A DNA stretch of 64,000 nucleotides from positions 62,512,948 through 62,576,947 of the forward strand of contig NC_059082.1 in assembly GCF_020497125.1 (NCBI RefSeq), read 5' to 3'. The DNA is from Mauremys mutica. Its lineage: Eukaryota > Chordata > Testudines > Geoemydidae. The notes beneath the pieces are model-generated. The model was not told the origin of the DNA. It worked only from the letters and a program-made list of their open reading frames with translations, and ran no database searches. The translations under genes and the position numbers were made by a program. Positions 10,617-21,420 of the stretch are shown one piece after another (position 1 is the first letter of the stretch; each line of letters begins with the position of its first letter).

Positions 10617-12442
10617 ACACAAACTTAGTCAAAAAATAAAACCTCTTCTGCAAAACTATCCCAGTATCCAAAACTTCTGATGTCAAGAACATTTTGATTT
10701 TGCAAATAACCAAATATGACTCTCCCTTTATCTTGAGCTATAATTAATGTCTGCACATGATTCATAATGCACAAACATCTAAAGCACCCTTTTATGCTAA
10801 AACGTAATTTATTGGGCCTTCACTCCCTACAAAGAAAAAAAATATCAGGTGACTATATGTAGAGGTTGTTTTGAGACAAAATTATTGTGGAGAGCTAAAG
10901 GGCAAGTTATTTTATACATCAAGGAGTGGGTTCTAGTTTGCAATTGTTTTGTGTGCTGTCTGTAACCCTTTGGGTATAGCAGTTTTTAATTTAGCTTGTT
11001 ATACCATTGTAGAAGAAGTTGTTTCTGAGAACGGATTAAGTACTTAGGCACCAATTATTGGCCTGCTAATAGTCTTCTGAAATTTGCAAGTTGTCTTGTA
11101 CTCATATGTTATCTGTTTACAGGAGTACTGAACCAAGATTCTGAATTACGCAGTCTGATCACTAGTTACATTTATGCACAAATTAGCCAACATATATAAA
11201 ACAAATGAGACAGCTGGATAGCCAAAAATAAATTTATGGCCATTATCTATAACATGGTCATTCTCTGTTCAGGAACAATAGATTTATCCCTTGTAAGCTT
11301 TCCCCTGCTTTGATTCTTTAAAAAAAAATTATTTGGGACAGAAGGCATCTGAATTAATATTGGCTGACCAGAAAATAGACATCGTCCCTTCTTGACATTT
11401 CAGCCATCACACGGAGTTGTTGTTTAAATCACATCATAACATGTACCTTGTAACATGCTGTTACAGCTGATGCTATAAATCACTAAAGCCTGTTAGAATC
11501 AATGTATGCTCAGCTGCAGTATTCTTTCCATATACCACTGTTTTGTATCATGCTTAGTAGACCCAGGACCAACTGCACTCGACGGCAGTCCTGCCCTTGA
11601 TGAAAGAAATGCCAATTTGCTATTGAATCCAGCCATATAGTTTCAACCTATCAAGATTTGCCTCATAGCCTCGCTTAGTTCTAAGATTATTTTCACCTAT
11701 GGGAGTAGACTGGCTTGCTCATAGCTCAGGATGCTACAAACACTTGACAAAGTGGACACACCTTTAGATAGCCAATGCAGGCTAACAACCATCCTTCACC
11801 ACCACTACATTGTGGTGCAGGCCTCACACACCTTAAGGTCTCATGCCATTGGGTGGTGAGGCATTCAGGCATTTGCTGAATACTAACAGATGTTGCCACC
11901 AGGGCTAGGAAAAAAATGTTTCACAAACACCACAAGGCACAGGACAAATCCCCTATCTTCCAATACGTATAGTAGTCGTTTCTATCCCTAGCGGTTCTCC
12001 AGATGTCACATTTTGAAAGGACTGCTGGTTTACTGGACCAGACAAAAGGAGTTCCTGGATCACTCTCTAACTATGTAACTTTCCATTAGAGGACCTGGTG
12101 GTGGGAGAACATTTCCAGTTTGTGTTTTAAGAAGCCACCATCTGGCTTGTAGGAAAATATGTGTGGCCCCTTTAAAGGCTAGATAACTAGAGAACAACTG
12201 GCTGTTGTGGCAGCTTCAGACCAGGTCATTGTGGGGACATTGAACCATCCCTCTACCAGGTCACTGGAAGAGAGGGGAGATTATTTACAGATTATTTACG
12301 TCCACAGTGGGGAAGAAAAAGCCCTCTTTTACCTTTTTTCCAGCATAACCAGACAATGGAAACTTTCCACAAAATCTAGTTTCAAGAAAGAGTAATTTTT
12401 CATTTTGAAAAATGTTGAGCAGCTCTAATTTTTACATGATAA
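10617..12442. other. no recognised gene; possible old AT-rich repeat at its end
   Basis: AT-rich sequence with no coding frame of note. About 12330-12430 has the loose GAAAATTTTTC...AGCTCTAA pattern seen elsewhere in the window. Confidence 0.35.
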
Positions 12443-12455
12443 TTCCTCTGACTTT

Positions 12456-12532
12456 AAAGACTAGCAGATTTATCTGAAGAAGTGGAGTTTTTACCCACAA
12501 AAGCTTATGCCCAAATAAATCTGTTAGTCTTT
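12456..12532 (+). ncRNA. hammerhead-ribozyme-like motif, degenerate
   Basis: In order: an 18-nt arm (12456-12473), CTGAAGA (12474-12480, fitting the hammerhead core CUGANGA), a stem GTGG...CCAC (12482-12498), AAAA at 12499-12502 where the core needs GAAA, a mini-stem AGC-TTAT-GCC, and an 18-nt arm (12515-12532) that pairs with the first arm throughout with one G-U pair. This is the order of a type I hammerhead with a very short stem III. The G12-to-A change and the C in place of U before the cleavage position suggest it no longer cuts. Confidence 0.5.
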
Positions 12533-12592
12533 AAGGTGCCACCGGACTCATTGTTTTTGTGGATACAGACTAACACAGCTACCCCCTGATAC
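12456..12592 (+). mobile_element. Penelope-like element pLTR fragment (subfamily A)
   Basis: A 137-bp insertion bounded by a perfect 13-bp direct repeat TTCCTCTGACTTT (12443-12455, 12593-12605). It ends TAACACAGCTACCCCCTGAT, the same 3' block found with minor changes at 28560-28587 and, inverted, at 20700, 24523 and 24791. I assign the family to Penelope-like elements (PLEs) for three reasons: the two-repeat architecture at 24523-25025, the recurrent inverted 5' pieces, and the hammerhead-like core that is known from PLE pLTRs. This copy is a single 5'-truncated unit with no coding part. If the PLE assignment is wrong, it is a LINE-mobilised SINE-like retroposon. Confidence 0.65.
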
Positions 12593-12605
12593 TTCCTCTG
12601 ACTTT

Positions 12606-15312
12606 GAAATTTTACTACTGATAGCAGAATGCTACCTAGGTTAAAATACTCTCACCCAGGAAAACTTTTCTGGAGTACCCAAGATCTTAAGGATTCACTA
12701 ATTTATTCTCCAATAATCCACAAGTAAATTTTGACACTAGTCCATGGGGTTTGGATTAGGCTCTTCCAATAGTATCAGTCAAAAATAACACCACTGAGAT
12801 CAAGGAAGATATACTGGTGTAAAGAAGAGGTAGAACAGACTAATTTACGTCACGTGTTCACCATTGAGACTTCTATGATATTAGTGCAGTTATTTCTGAT
12901 TCACCTGATTGGAAGGGCCTAATCCAAATTCCATTGCAGCTAATGGAGGGACTTTCCTTAACATCAGAGACCTCTGGATCTGTGCCTAATGAGAGGAGAC
13001 TTGGCGCCACCACACAATATTCTTCACCAAATCTGAAGCCAAATTCCCCATAAAATTTATTATTTATTGTTGAAAAGTTTGCATTTTAGCAATCATACAC
13101 ATTTTTAACATGCAGGGGCAACTATGAATGTAATTCATCCTCATGACAATATAACCTTCTCCTTCTTGTATCACGTGATTAATTACAGACTGCCAGAAAG
13201 ATATTTCTCAATGACCCAGTTATACAGTGGAGTTGTGTATGCCCCAATTACACACGGTTGCAGACTGTAAGAAACCTTCATTGTAAGTGACAAGATAGAA
13301 AACAAATGCTGTTAAAGAAACTATTTCCAGATCATCCAGATACTTTAACATAAATTCAAAGCCTATGCACAAGGGGCAGCTCTAGAAAACACACTATTGC
13401 AACTTCAGCTTCCCTGGGTACCCGGCCCACTGTCAAACTTGAAACAACTTTGATTAGTCATAAATACAATGAGGTAGCATCAATGGAAATCACTACCTTG
13501 TTTTAAGCAAAAACTTGTTAATACTCGCAAATACTTGTTAGTTTACTTTTTGACAACAGGATGATCTTCTGTTTATTTTTATTAATTCTAACAGCATCAA
13601 AAAGTGTGGTGTTTGTCCCCCAGTACAGTTAAGCCTGAATCTCTGCCCCACGGAGCTTACATCCTCCATCTTTGATCCTGCACTGAATGTGAGTGTATGA
13701 TGTGTCCCCCTTGTTTGTCTAATTTACAGAGGAGTTGGTTACAGCCCCAGCTACAGAGCCTGGATCTTTATCTGAAGCTGTAGAGAAACATGGCAGTTGC
13801 TCTGGAGGTTTCCAGTTCAATCCCCACTGTCAGTAAAGCTGGTGGCTGCCACACCAGCACAAGCTTGTGTTCATGTGTGGAGCTCTATTAACTCTACTAT
13901 AGAACTGGGACCTAATCAGACATGAGCTAATCAGGAGGTAACAAAACACTATGAAGTACTGTCTGGGGTTATATAAATAAGCTAACACAGTTACCCACTG
14001 AGGCCTAGCACTCAGCATGGTGGAGTGCATTTAGTTGTAATGAATATAAGTTTGTTAGTTATTTTCTTTAAGGCTTATCTGAAGAAGCGGGTTGTAAGAA
14101 AGGATTTGAATAAAGAGAGAGAGTACCAGCACTGATCTGATGTAAACAAAATTGCAAAAGTGATTTTGGGCAGTGTTCCACTCCTAAAAAAAAAAAAAAG
14201 GAGGTGCCAGAATTCACATCTGCTAAAGCCATTAAGTGGTAGTACTGGAATCTGCCATTTCAGATCACCCAAAAAAGGGCCGGACCAGAAACCCAGAGCA
14301 TTCCAGAATAATTCATGCCCTGGAAAAACAAGGTGTTGAACCTGGCATCAGCGGCAGACATTATTGGGCAAGGGACAATAGGATACATTTTTAAGGGCCA
14401 GTTTCTGATTTCCTTAAATCCCTGCATGTGGGCCAGATTCTAACCTCAGTTACACCAGAGTAAAATCAAGACTTTGTGCATTAACTTTAGTGAATGTTCG
14501 CTGTGTTTATACTGATGTAACTGCAACAACAAACTCTTCCTATTTGTCTTTATAATTTTCTGTGAAGTGTGCTATGGTATGTAAATGTTCCTGCTTTGCT
14601 TTTGATGATTGTAAGGAAGGAAATTCATAGCTGATTGCATAACTTTTTCCCTCATGGCTTCATTTCCACCAGCACTGGTGATCAATTTTAGCAACATGGA
14701 GACACTGCAAGGACTATTAGTAAAAGAGTTCTTCCCCCTCCCACTGAGGTTCAGCATTTTCCGTTTTCTGTTCTCACAGCTAAAAGAGTAAAAGCTAAAT
14801 ACACAAAGCAACAGTGTACCAAATGATAGCTACTTTAACCTCAGTTACTATAAGAATTTCTGTCATTTGCACCATGTATTATTTCATTGCTAGCCTTAAA
14901 TTAGCATTTTCTCAGATCGCTTAATTATAGACAGGAATAGGCTTTTGGTTTCTATTTAGGTTTCCCTAATTCTGAATTTTCCATACTCTCTCCTTCTGTA
15001 AAGAAAAAAAGAACAGAGTTGTGTGATCCAAATGTCACTTTTCCTCTACAGCATGAGTCTAGCCAAGATCATGAAAACATGCTTCTAACATGTTTATACA
15101 AATCATGTAGCAGTTTATTGTTACAAATAAAGTGAGAATTCTAGGTTGTGTGCAATAGTTTCCCATTCCTAAGATTTCTTAGGCATAAGATTTCTTAGTG
15201 TTGCATAAATGACCTGATATTTCCGTAGCTGTGTATATTTTCAAACACTACCATCTGCTTCTGACTTTTCAATCCAAGCAGACATGTAGCAAGCTAGCAA
15301 TTAAAATAATCC
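12606..15312. other. no recognised gene
   Basis: AT-rich. 14100-14285 contains a 14-A run and text that looks repeat-derived but without terminal repeats I can define. Nothing else is assignable. Confidence 0.35.
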
Positions 15313-15320
15313 ATAATAAG

Positions 15321-15985
15321 TAGGGCTGTCATTTAATTGCAGCTAACTCACGCAATTGACTCAAAAAATTAATCACGATTTAAAAAATTAATTGTGATTA
15401 ATCGCAGTTTTAATTGCATTGTTAAACAATAGAATACCAATTGAAATTTATTATACATATTTTGGATGTTTTTCTACATTTTCAAATATATTACAACACA
15501 GAATACAAAGTGTACAGTGCTCACTTTATATTATTACTTTTGATTACAAATATTTGCACTGTAAAAATGATAAACAAAAGAAATCATATTTTTCAATTCA
15601 CCTCATACAAGTACTATAGTGCAATATCTTTATTGTGAAACTGCAACTTAGAAATGTAGGGTTTTTTTTGTTACATAACTGCACTCAAAAACAAAACAAT
15701 GGAAAACTTTAGTGCCTACAAGTCCACTCAGTCCTATTTCTCGTTCAGACAATTACTAAGACAAGTCTCTTTACATTTACAGGAGATAATGCTGCCCAAT
15801 TCTTATTTACAATGTCACCAGAAAATGAGAACAGGCATTTGCATGGGACTTTTGTAACTGGTGTTGCAAGGTATTTACGTGCCAGATATGCTAAACATCC
15901 ATATGCCCCTTCATGCTTCAGCCACAATTCCAGAGGACATGCTTCCATGATGATGATGCTCGTTAAAAAAATAATGCATTAATTA
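15321..15985. repeat. left arm of hAT inverted duplication
   Basis: Reverse-complement match to about 16500-17141, with scattered substitutions and indels over more than 600 bp. It runs from the terminal TAGGGCTGTCA through AT-rich subterminal sequence into the transposase tail. Confidence 0.75.
15745..15948 (-). pseudogene. hAT transposase C-terminal (dimerisation) fragment, left arm
   Basis: The minus strand encodes a 67-residue open frame with the hAT C-terminal dimerisation signature: CPLELWLKHEG near its start, LARKYLATP in the middle, then a CLFSFSGDIVNK block matching the family's 'ErvFSxaGdiv' motif, and a leucine-rich end. In active hAT transposases this region holds the protein together as an oligomer and completes the catalytic fold. 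Here it stands alone on the left arm, facing the outer end, as an inverted copy of the fragment at 16500-16775. There is no catalytic domain or DNA-binding zinc finger in this arm, so it is a relic. Confidence 0.75.
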
Positions 15986-16054
15986 AATTTGTCACTGAAA
16001 TCCTTGGGGGAGATTGTATGTCTCCAGCTCTGTTTTACCCACATTCTGCATATA

Positions 16055-16215
16055 TGGCCTGCTAAACCCAAGGTTGTGAGTTCAATCCTTGAGGGGGCCA
16101 CTTAGGGATCTGGTGCAAAAAGCCATCTGGGGATTGGTCCTGCTTTGAGCAGGGGGTTGGACTAGATGACCTCCTGAGGTCGCTTCCAACCCTGATATTC
16201 TATGATTCTATGTTA
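16055..16215 (+). mobile_element. tRNA-derived SINE with CR1-type 3' tail
   Basis: The head contains GGTTGTGAGTTCAATCC (about 16072-16088), a recognisable tRNA T-arm/box B. The tail reads GGTTGGACTAGATGACCTCC, then CTTCCAACCCTGATATTC, and ends in ATTCTATGATTCTATG (about 16195-16212), the CR1 3' octamer repeat. This matches the known tortoise pol III SINE whose 3' end is shared with CR1, which allows CR1 reverse transcriptase to copy it. The A-box half of the tRNA region is missing, so this is a 5'-truncated copy. It sits inside the hAT element and is therefore younger than it. Confidence 0.85.
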
Positions 16216-16227
16216 TAGTAGTCTTGG

Positions 16228-16775
16228 ATGATGATTCAGCGTGTTGTTCATTTTAAGAACACTTTCGCTGCAGATTTGACAAAACCCAAAGAAAGTACTG
16301 ATGTGAGATTTCTAAAGGTAGCTACAGCACTCGACCCAAGATTTAAGAATCTGAAGTTCCTTCCAAAATCTGAGAGGGACGAGGCGTGGAGCATGCTTTC
16401 AGAAGTCTTAAAAGAGCAACACTCTGATGCGGAAACTACAGAACTGAACCACCTAAAAAGGAAATCAACCTTCTGCTGGTGGCATCTGACTTAGATGATG
16501 AACATGTGTTGGTCCGTACTGCTTTGGATTGTTATCGAGCAGAACCCGTCATCAGCATGAATGCATGTCCTCTGGAATGGTGATTGAAGCATGAAGGGAC
16601 ATATGAATCTTTAGTACATCTAGCAAGTAAATGTCTTGCAATGCCGGCTACAAAATTGCCATGAGAACACCTCTTCTCACTTTCAGGTGAATCTTTTAAC
16701 AAGAAGCCAGAAGCATTAGCTCCTGCAAATGTAAACAAACTTGTTTGTTTGAGCGATTGGCTGAACAAGAAATAG
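16228..16775 (+). pseudogene. hAT transposase remnant (central to C-terminal part)
   Basis: The plus strand encodes FKNTFAADLTK, then VRFLKVATALDPRFKNLKFL (about 16303-16362), which is the 'a.fLDPRfK' motif just before the hAT insertion domain, followed by an acidic linker. After a frame break near 16455-16500 the sequence resumes with CPLEW (about 16567) and a PxxxLFSLSGESFNKK block (about 16656-16706), the C-terminal dimerisation region, and ends in LSDWLNKK near 16770. In-frame stops and frame shifts prevent a product. The N-terminal zinc finger and the first catalytic acidic residues are absent. The same C-terminal block appears inverted at 15745-15948. Confidence 0.75.
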
Positions 16776-17141
16776 GACTGAGCGGACTAGCAGACTCTTA
16801 AGTTTTACATTGTTTTATTTTTGAATGCAGGTTTTTTTGTACATAATTCTACATTTTTAAGTTCACCTTTCATGATTAAGAGATTGCATTACAGTACTTG
16901 CGATAGGTGAATTGAAAAATACAATTTCTTTTGTTTTTTTACAGTGCAAATAGTTGTAATAAAAAAAACATAAAGTGACCACTGTATACTTTGTATTCTG
17001 TGTTATAATTGAAATCAATATATTTGAAAATGTAGAAAACATCCAAAAATATTTAAATAAATGCTATTCTATTATTGTATAACAGTGTGATTAATCTCAT
17101 GATTAATCATTGTTAATTTGTTTAATTGCTTGACAGCCCTA
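16500..17141. repeat. right arm of hAT inverted duplication
   Basis: Partner of 15321-15985. It contains the transposase tail, an AT-rich 3' region and the terminal TGACAGCCCTA. Confidence 0.75.
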
Positions 17142-17149
17142 ATAAGAAG

Positions 17150-19124
17150 ATTGTTTCTTCTTATTATTATTACTAATTCTGCTTGCTTTATAAAACGTGT
17201 GTTACCTTCACTCAGCAGTTGTCTGAACCTAGCAGGTTTATATATATCAGAACCCCAGTCTGAGTGGGGAATGAGATATGATTCAATTGATTCATTCATA
17301 GATTCCAGTTTAGACCATTGAGTCATATCTTCAGGTATACAGCTTCCAGCAACAGCCAGCACCAGGTGCTTCAGAGGAAGATGGAAAAAGCCCCATAGCC
17401 AGACAGGTAAAGCCCAGAGTGGGAGAGAAGACAGGCAATGATGAACTGTTTGTAGGCAATAAGCTTATGCTCTTCTGCATGAGATTTGATTACCTTTAGC
17501 ATCCTTAAACTTGCATAGTTAAAACTTTCATTAGAGAACATAAACTCTCCAACTCTTAAATTCAGCCACAATATGTGTCTCAATGAGTTTGTGGGTTAAT
17601 GAATTCCAGAAGTTGAGAAAACATTATGCAGGAAATTACTTCCTTCTGCCAATTGTAAAGTTTCATTTCACATCTTCCTGTTTTCATGAGACCAGTTAAA
17701 ATTAATGAGACTGATCAGTTTGTGGGTATTTTTACTAGTCAGTAGATTATATTAATTGGGGGTGGTTCAAATGTCATGCTCCAAGACATAAAAGGATTCC
17801 TGACATACACAGAGAATCATCCATACCATGTTCAAAACTGCCCAATTGCCTAGGTGAATTATTTTGTGTGTGATCAGCAGAATCACCCATAGAAGCAGTG
17901 AATAACCTCAGTAGCCAATCGTGTTATCAGGATGGCCTATCAGATTAAATACCCTGCATCTCTTCCACTCTTCTGAAATACCCTAGAATGCCCTTGAAAT
18001 CATCAGACAGTACTGGCTAGCCAATGCTATGGCATCCCTTCCAAATATACTGTGGAATGATGCAAATCCTAACCAGTTTTATGCACCTACAGATAAGCAT
18101 ATTGGCCAATCAGATAATTTCCCATCCCTCCTTTCACTTAACCCTTTTCAAGTTCATAACATTACAGTCAGTGGAATATCACTAACATCTCAAACTCATT
18201 TTAATTGCACAAGGACCCCAAATTGTATTACATGTGGCACTGGAGAGGCGTTGAGTCTATTTCCAGTTAAGTCTGAAGTTTGACAAAGATGTATATACTG
18301 CTCATTTCAGAAAATACATTAGTCATGTAAATCTGCCATGGAATGATTCATGAGCTATTCATCTGTAAGCTATGCAAAAACTGTCCATGTTCAGAATTCC
18401 TTTCTAAATTTAGATCCTACAGTAGTTCACTTTAAAAGAAATATTAATCACCAATTGGGAACATTAGTCTTTGAGAAGAAATAGAAGGTCTCGGGATTCT
18501 AATTAGTTCAGAAAGCTATGAATAAGTACAGCCAACTTTAAATACTAAGAATAATTTTTGATTATGTATTCCACTAATTAAGAAATACCTTTAGTAGTAA
18601 ATTGTAGAGTTCTACTAAGTAAACCTAATATGCTTTAAGGCCTCAGCTGTTTGTGTTTGTTTGTTTGTTTTTTGGTGAAAATAAGAATTGAAAAAACCCC
18701 AAACACATTAGAATTGTGTGTCTGCCTAGGAAATGCTAAAGATTTGGATTTTGTAGTCTTGCCTCCAGTAGTGGTTTACACTCTATGAAATCTCATCAAC
18801 ACCTAAGGAGCTAGCATCTGGTAAAGAGATGGTTCTATGAGATGTCACGTGTTCTGACTATCCACTGAGATAATGCCAATATAATTGCCATGATCAATCC
18901 ATGTAATTAATGTGGTTTAGGAAGGGTTTAAAGGTAATTCTCTACTGAAGAATCAAATTAAATGTTGAACTAATACAACTCATCAGTTGGACTCAAGTTT
19001 TCAAAGGGACCTCAGCTTCACCTTTAAATATGTATTCAAAGTTTTGCATGCACACAGATATATTTCAATTGAAGATAAAAGAATTTGCATGTGAAAAGCT
19101 CAGAGTTAAGCACATGACAAGCCA
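17150..19124. other. no recognised gene
   Basis: An 84-codon frame at 18029-18283 has no known motif. A TTTG-rich microsatellite lies at about 18648-18671. Otherwise unassigned AT-rich sequence. Confidence 0.4.
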
Positions 19125-20003
19125 TGTCATAAATAAACAGATCAGGGTTCAGGTCTCTTTTACCTGTAAAGGGTTAACATGCAGTACCTGATGACCACCT
19201 GACCAGAGGACCAATCAGAGACAAGATTTTTTCTAATCTCTGTGGAGGGAAGCCTTTGTCTGTGTTCTTTGTTAGAGCTCTTTTTGGATCTAAGAGAGGA
19301 CAGTCATGTCTCCAAGTTCTCCTGGAGTAGTTTCTACTAGTTAATAGTGAGTATTAATTAGAAAGGCGAATTAGTCTTATAATTTGATTTCTACATTTGC
19401 AATTGTGTGTTTGCTAAAGGAAATTCTTTATTCCTGTTTGCTGTTACTTTGCTTTCACTGAGAAAGAAAGGAGGGGGAATTCTCTCCAGAGATTGATAAG
19501 CTTAGACCCTGTATTGTTCTATCTTGAATTACAGAGACAAGTTACTTTCTTTTTATTCTTTAATAAATTCTTTTCTTTTCTTTGGACTTGGTTAATTCCT
19601 TCTCTTGTGGAAATTCAGGGGAAGGGGAGGGGGGAAGAGAGAGTTCCTCCTGGGTTTGATTCAAGCAGTTTGAATCAGGTATCTCTTTCCAGGACTAGGG
19701 AAGGGGAGGGGGAGGTAAGTCCCTCTTTGTGTTGAGTCAAGGATTTGACTCGGTGTATATCTCTCCAGAGTGGCTAGGAGAGAGGGAGGGGGGGAAGTGG
19801 GCTGCTTCCCTGTGTGTAGAGATTCAGGGACATTGAATCTGTGTTCCCCAGGGAAAGTTGGGGACAGGCAGTGTGTCAGACACTTTAACCTGACTGGTGG
19901 CAGCGAGAACCAGACCTAAACTAGGATTTTAGTTTAGAGGGAAACTAAGGCAGGTCCCCACATTGGAACCCAACAGCTCCAAGTGGGGGTGAGACCTATG
20001 ACA
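19125..20003 (+). mobile_element. LTR-like element, 879 bp, TGTCATA...TATGACA
   Basis: The ends TGTCATAAATA and GACCTATGACA give 7-bp inverted termini with TG...CA. A CCAAT motif (about 19208) and an AATAAA (about 19562) with a following T-rich stretch suggest plus-strand LTR polarity. The interior is rich in GGGGAGGGGG-type purine tracts. I found no target-site duplication and no neighbouring internal region, so solo-LTR status is inferred. I recall similar text as a common turtle repeat. Confidence 0.55.
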
Positions 20004-20181
20004 CCAGTTTGTGGGCATACAATTTTGTTTGCAGGCCTACATGCCATCCAAGTTTTTAGATGTTTGTTTACACCAAATGAACGCCCAGATTTTTAAGCAC
20101 AAGCCTGATAGTAATACTGCTTAGTTTGTTTGCAATAGCAGCCATGTTTTAGGGCTTATTTTCCATGCCATTACTAGACCT

Positions 20182-20253
20182 CAATTCAGCAAGGTATTGA
20201 AGCATATGCTTAACACCATTGACAGTTATATGCTTCAGTACCTTGCTGAATTG
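20182..20253. repeat. short palindromic repeat, probably an old amniote MITE
   Basis: The 26-bp arms 20182-20207 and 20228-20253 (CAATTCAGCAAGGT and its complement) differ at one base and enclose a 20-bp loop. The AATTCAGCAA terminus and palindromic form resemble an ancient dispersed amniote element. No target-site duplication is visible. Confidence 0.6.
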
Positions 20254-20699
20254 GTGCCCTAATGAGCAAAACTGACTGCAAGTACTCATGCTCTTCTCAG
20301 TGGTCCAGCAGGGACCTGTTTGCCCACCAGAGTATCAATCTCTGTTAAACAGATCTAATGCTTATGCTCCAAGGGTGAGCTGAAATTCTAACTACTATTG
20401 ATGCACTGACAACAGTAACAGGGAAAACTTTTCTACTCTGGAATTGCCATATGCAAACTAGAGAAGATCTAGATGGCCCGAATAGAAGCAAAATGCTATT
20501 TTATCTGTTTTGCCTCCTATAGTAGCCAAACTAATAATAAAGGAAACACTTCTCCTGTGCTAGAGTCAAATTCAAAGCAAATCAGTGAATGCATTAATCC
20601 TTTGCAAACCTAGCAACTTGGCAATGTCTGCATTAGTGTGAGAAGATGATGCCCATACTCCTTTGGCTTCTCGCAGCTCATAGCGTGCTCTTGAGCAAG
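20254..20699. other. no recognised feature
   Basis: Nothing assignable. Confidence 0.4.
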
Positions 20700-20812
20700 G
20701 TTTCAGAGTAGCAGCTGTGTTAGTCTGTATCCGCAAAAAGAACAGGAGTACTTGTGGCACCTTAGAGACTAACACATTTATTTGAGCATAAGCTTTTGTG
20801 GGCTACAGCCCA
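20700..20812 (-). mobile_element. Penelope-like pLTR fragment (subfamily B)
   Basis: On the minus strand it reads GTGGG...GGGCTGTAGCCCAC, AAAAGCTTATGCTC, then the shared blocks GTGTTAGTCTCTAAGGTGCC and CAGACTAACACAGCTGCTAC. The hammerhead-like half after stem II is present but its GAAA is AAAA, and the first core half is replaced by unrelated sequence. It is a truncated dead copy. No target-site duplication found. Confidence 0.6.
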
Positions 20813-21119
20813 AACAGTCCCACTGTCTGACCCATATTTTGCAACTGAGTTTTAAATTCAAAAACAGGCTGATAAAAGTTCTGTAATACCAATTAAACAC
20901 TAGTTTCCTGTGATATAGATTACCCTGATGTGAACAATGGGTAACACTGATATGATAATGAGCTGATCGTCTCCCAACAACAGTTCTGGAACTGCAAACT
21001 ATTTCTATTCAAGTCCTGACCTCAATTAGAATGTGGTTTTCTGTTCATTTGTTCCCTCTGGGTCTGATTCTTCTCTCATGTACACAGATTTCCCTTTCCT
21101 GTGACTGTGGTGCATAGTA

Positions 21120-21234
21120 GTCTAGTCTCCTGCAGGATACTTTGGTCTGATTTCAATTTCTGGCATTAGTGTGCATGGTGGTCTGTGATAGACATGAGGT
21201 CAGCCTAGATGATCTGGCCTTAAACTCTGATTAT
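21120..21234 (+). mobile_element. CR1 3'-tail fragment
   Basis: The block GAGGTCAGCCTAGATGATCT followed by GGCCTTAAACTCTGA (21196-21230) matches the CR1 tail seen at 54187-54237. Upstream text is diverged. Non-coding remnant. Confidence 0.6.
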
Positions 21235-21274
21235 GTGGTGAAGATATACAAGTAATTTGCCTGCCTGTGGAAGG

Positions 21275-21420
21275 AAGGAAGGACTTTGTGGTTAAAGCTC
21301 AGATCTAAGACTCAGGAGATGCAGGTTCATTTCCTGGTTCTGTCACAGACTTTATGTGATCTTCGGCTGCCACACAATCTCTCTCTGTACTTCAATTCTG
21401 ATACTCAATGGTGTAGAGAG
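21275..21420 (+). repeat. MIR-type SINE relic
   Basis: Text of the form GTGGTTAAAGC...GATGCAGGTTCATTTCC...GGTTCTGTCACAGAC follows the tRNA-like head and core of MIR SINEs. Heavily diverged and immobile. Confidence 0.55.

Larger units (their letters stand above)
15321..17141 (+). mobile_element. fold-back hAT DNA transposon with nested SINE
   Basis: Termini TAGGGCTGTCA and TGACAGCCCTA are inverted repeats flanked by ATAATAAG (15313-15320) and ATAAGAAG (17142-17149), an 8-bp hAT-type duplication with one mismatch. Similarity between the ends is not limited to short termini. Roughly 15321-15985 is a diverged inverted copy of roughly 16500-17141, and both arms include transposase C-terminal code. 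The middle (about 15986-16500) holds more transposase sequence interrupted by a SINE. All coding parts carry stops and frame changes, so the element is dead. I recall similar fold-back forms from turtle genomes, so this may be a family structure, not a private rearrangement. Confidence 0.85.

Noticed and set aside
16060..16100. tRNA gene
   Set aside because: Only the box B half is present and a CR1-type tail follows, so it is a SINE and not a tRNA gene.
18029..18283. 84-codon frame starting MASLPNILW
   Set aside because: Not recognisable and no splice context. Kept as unassigned.
19895..19905. TGGTGGCAGCG as a gypsy or retroviral primer site after an LTR
   Set aside because: No CA-ending LTR boundary lies just before it, and no internal coding region follows.
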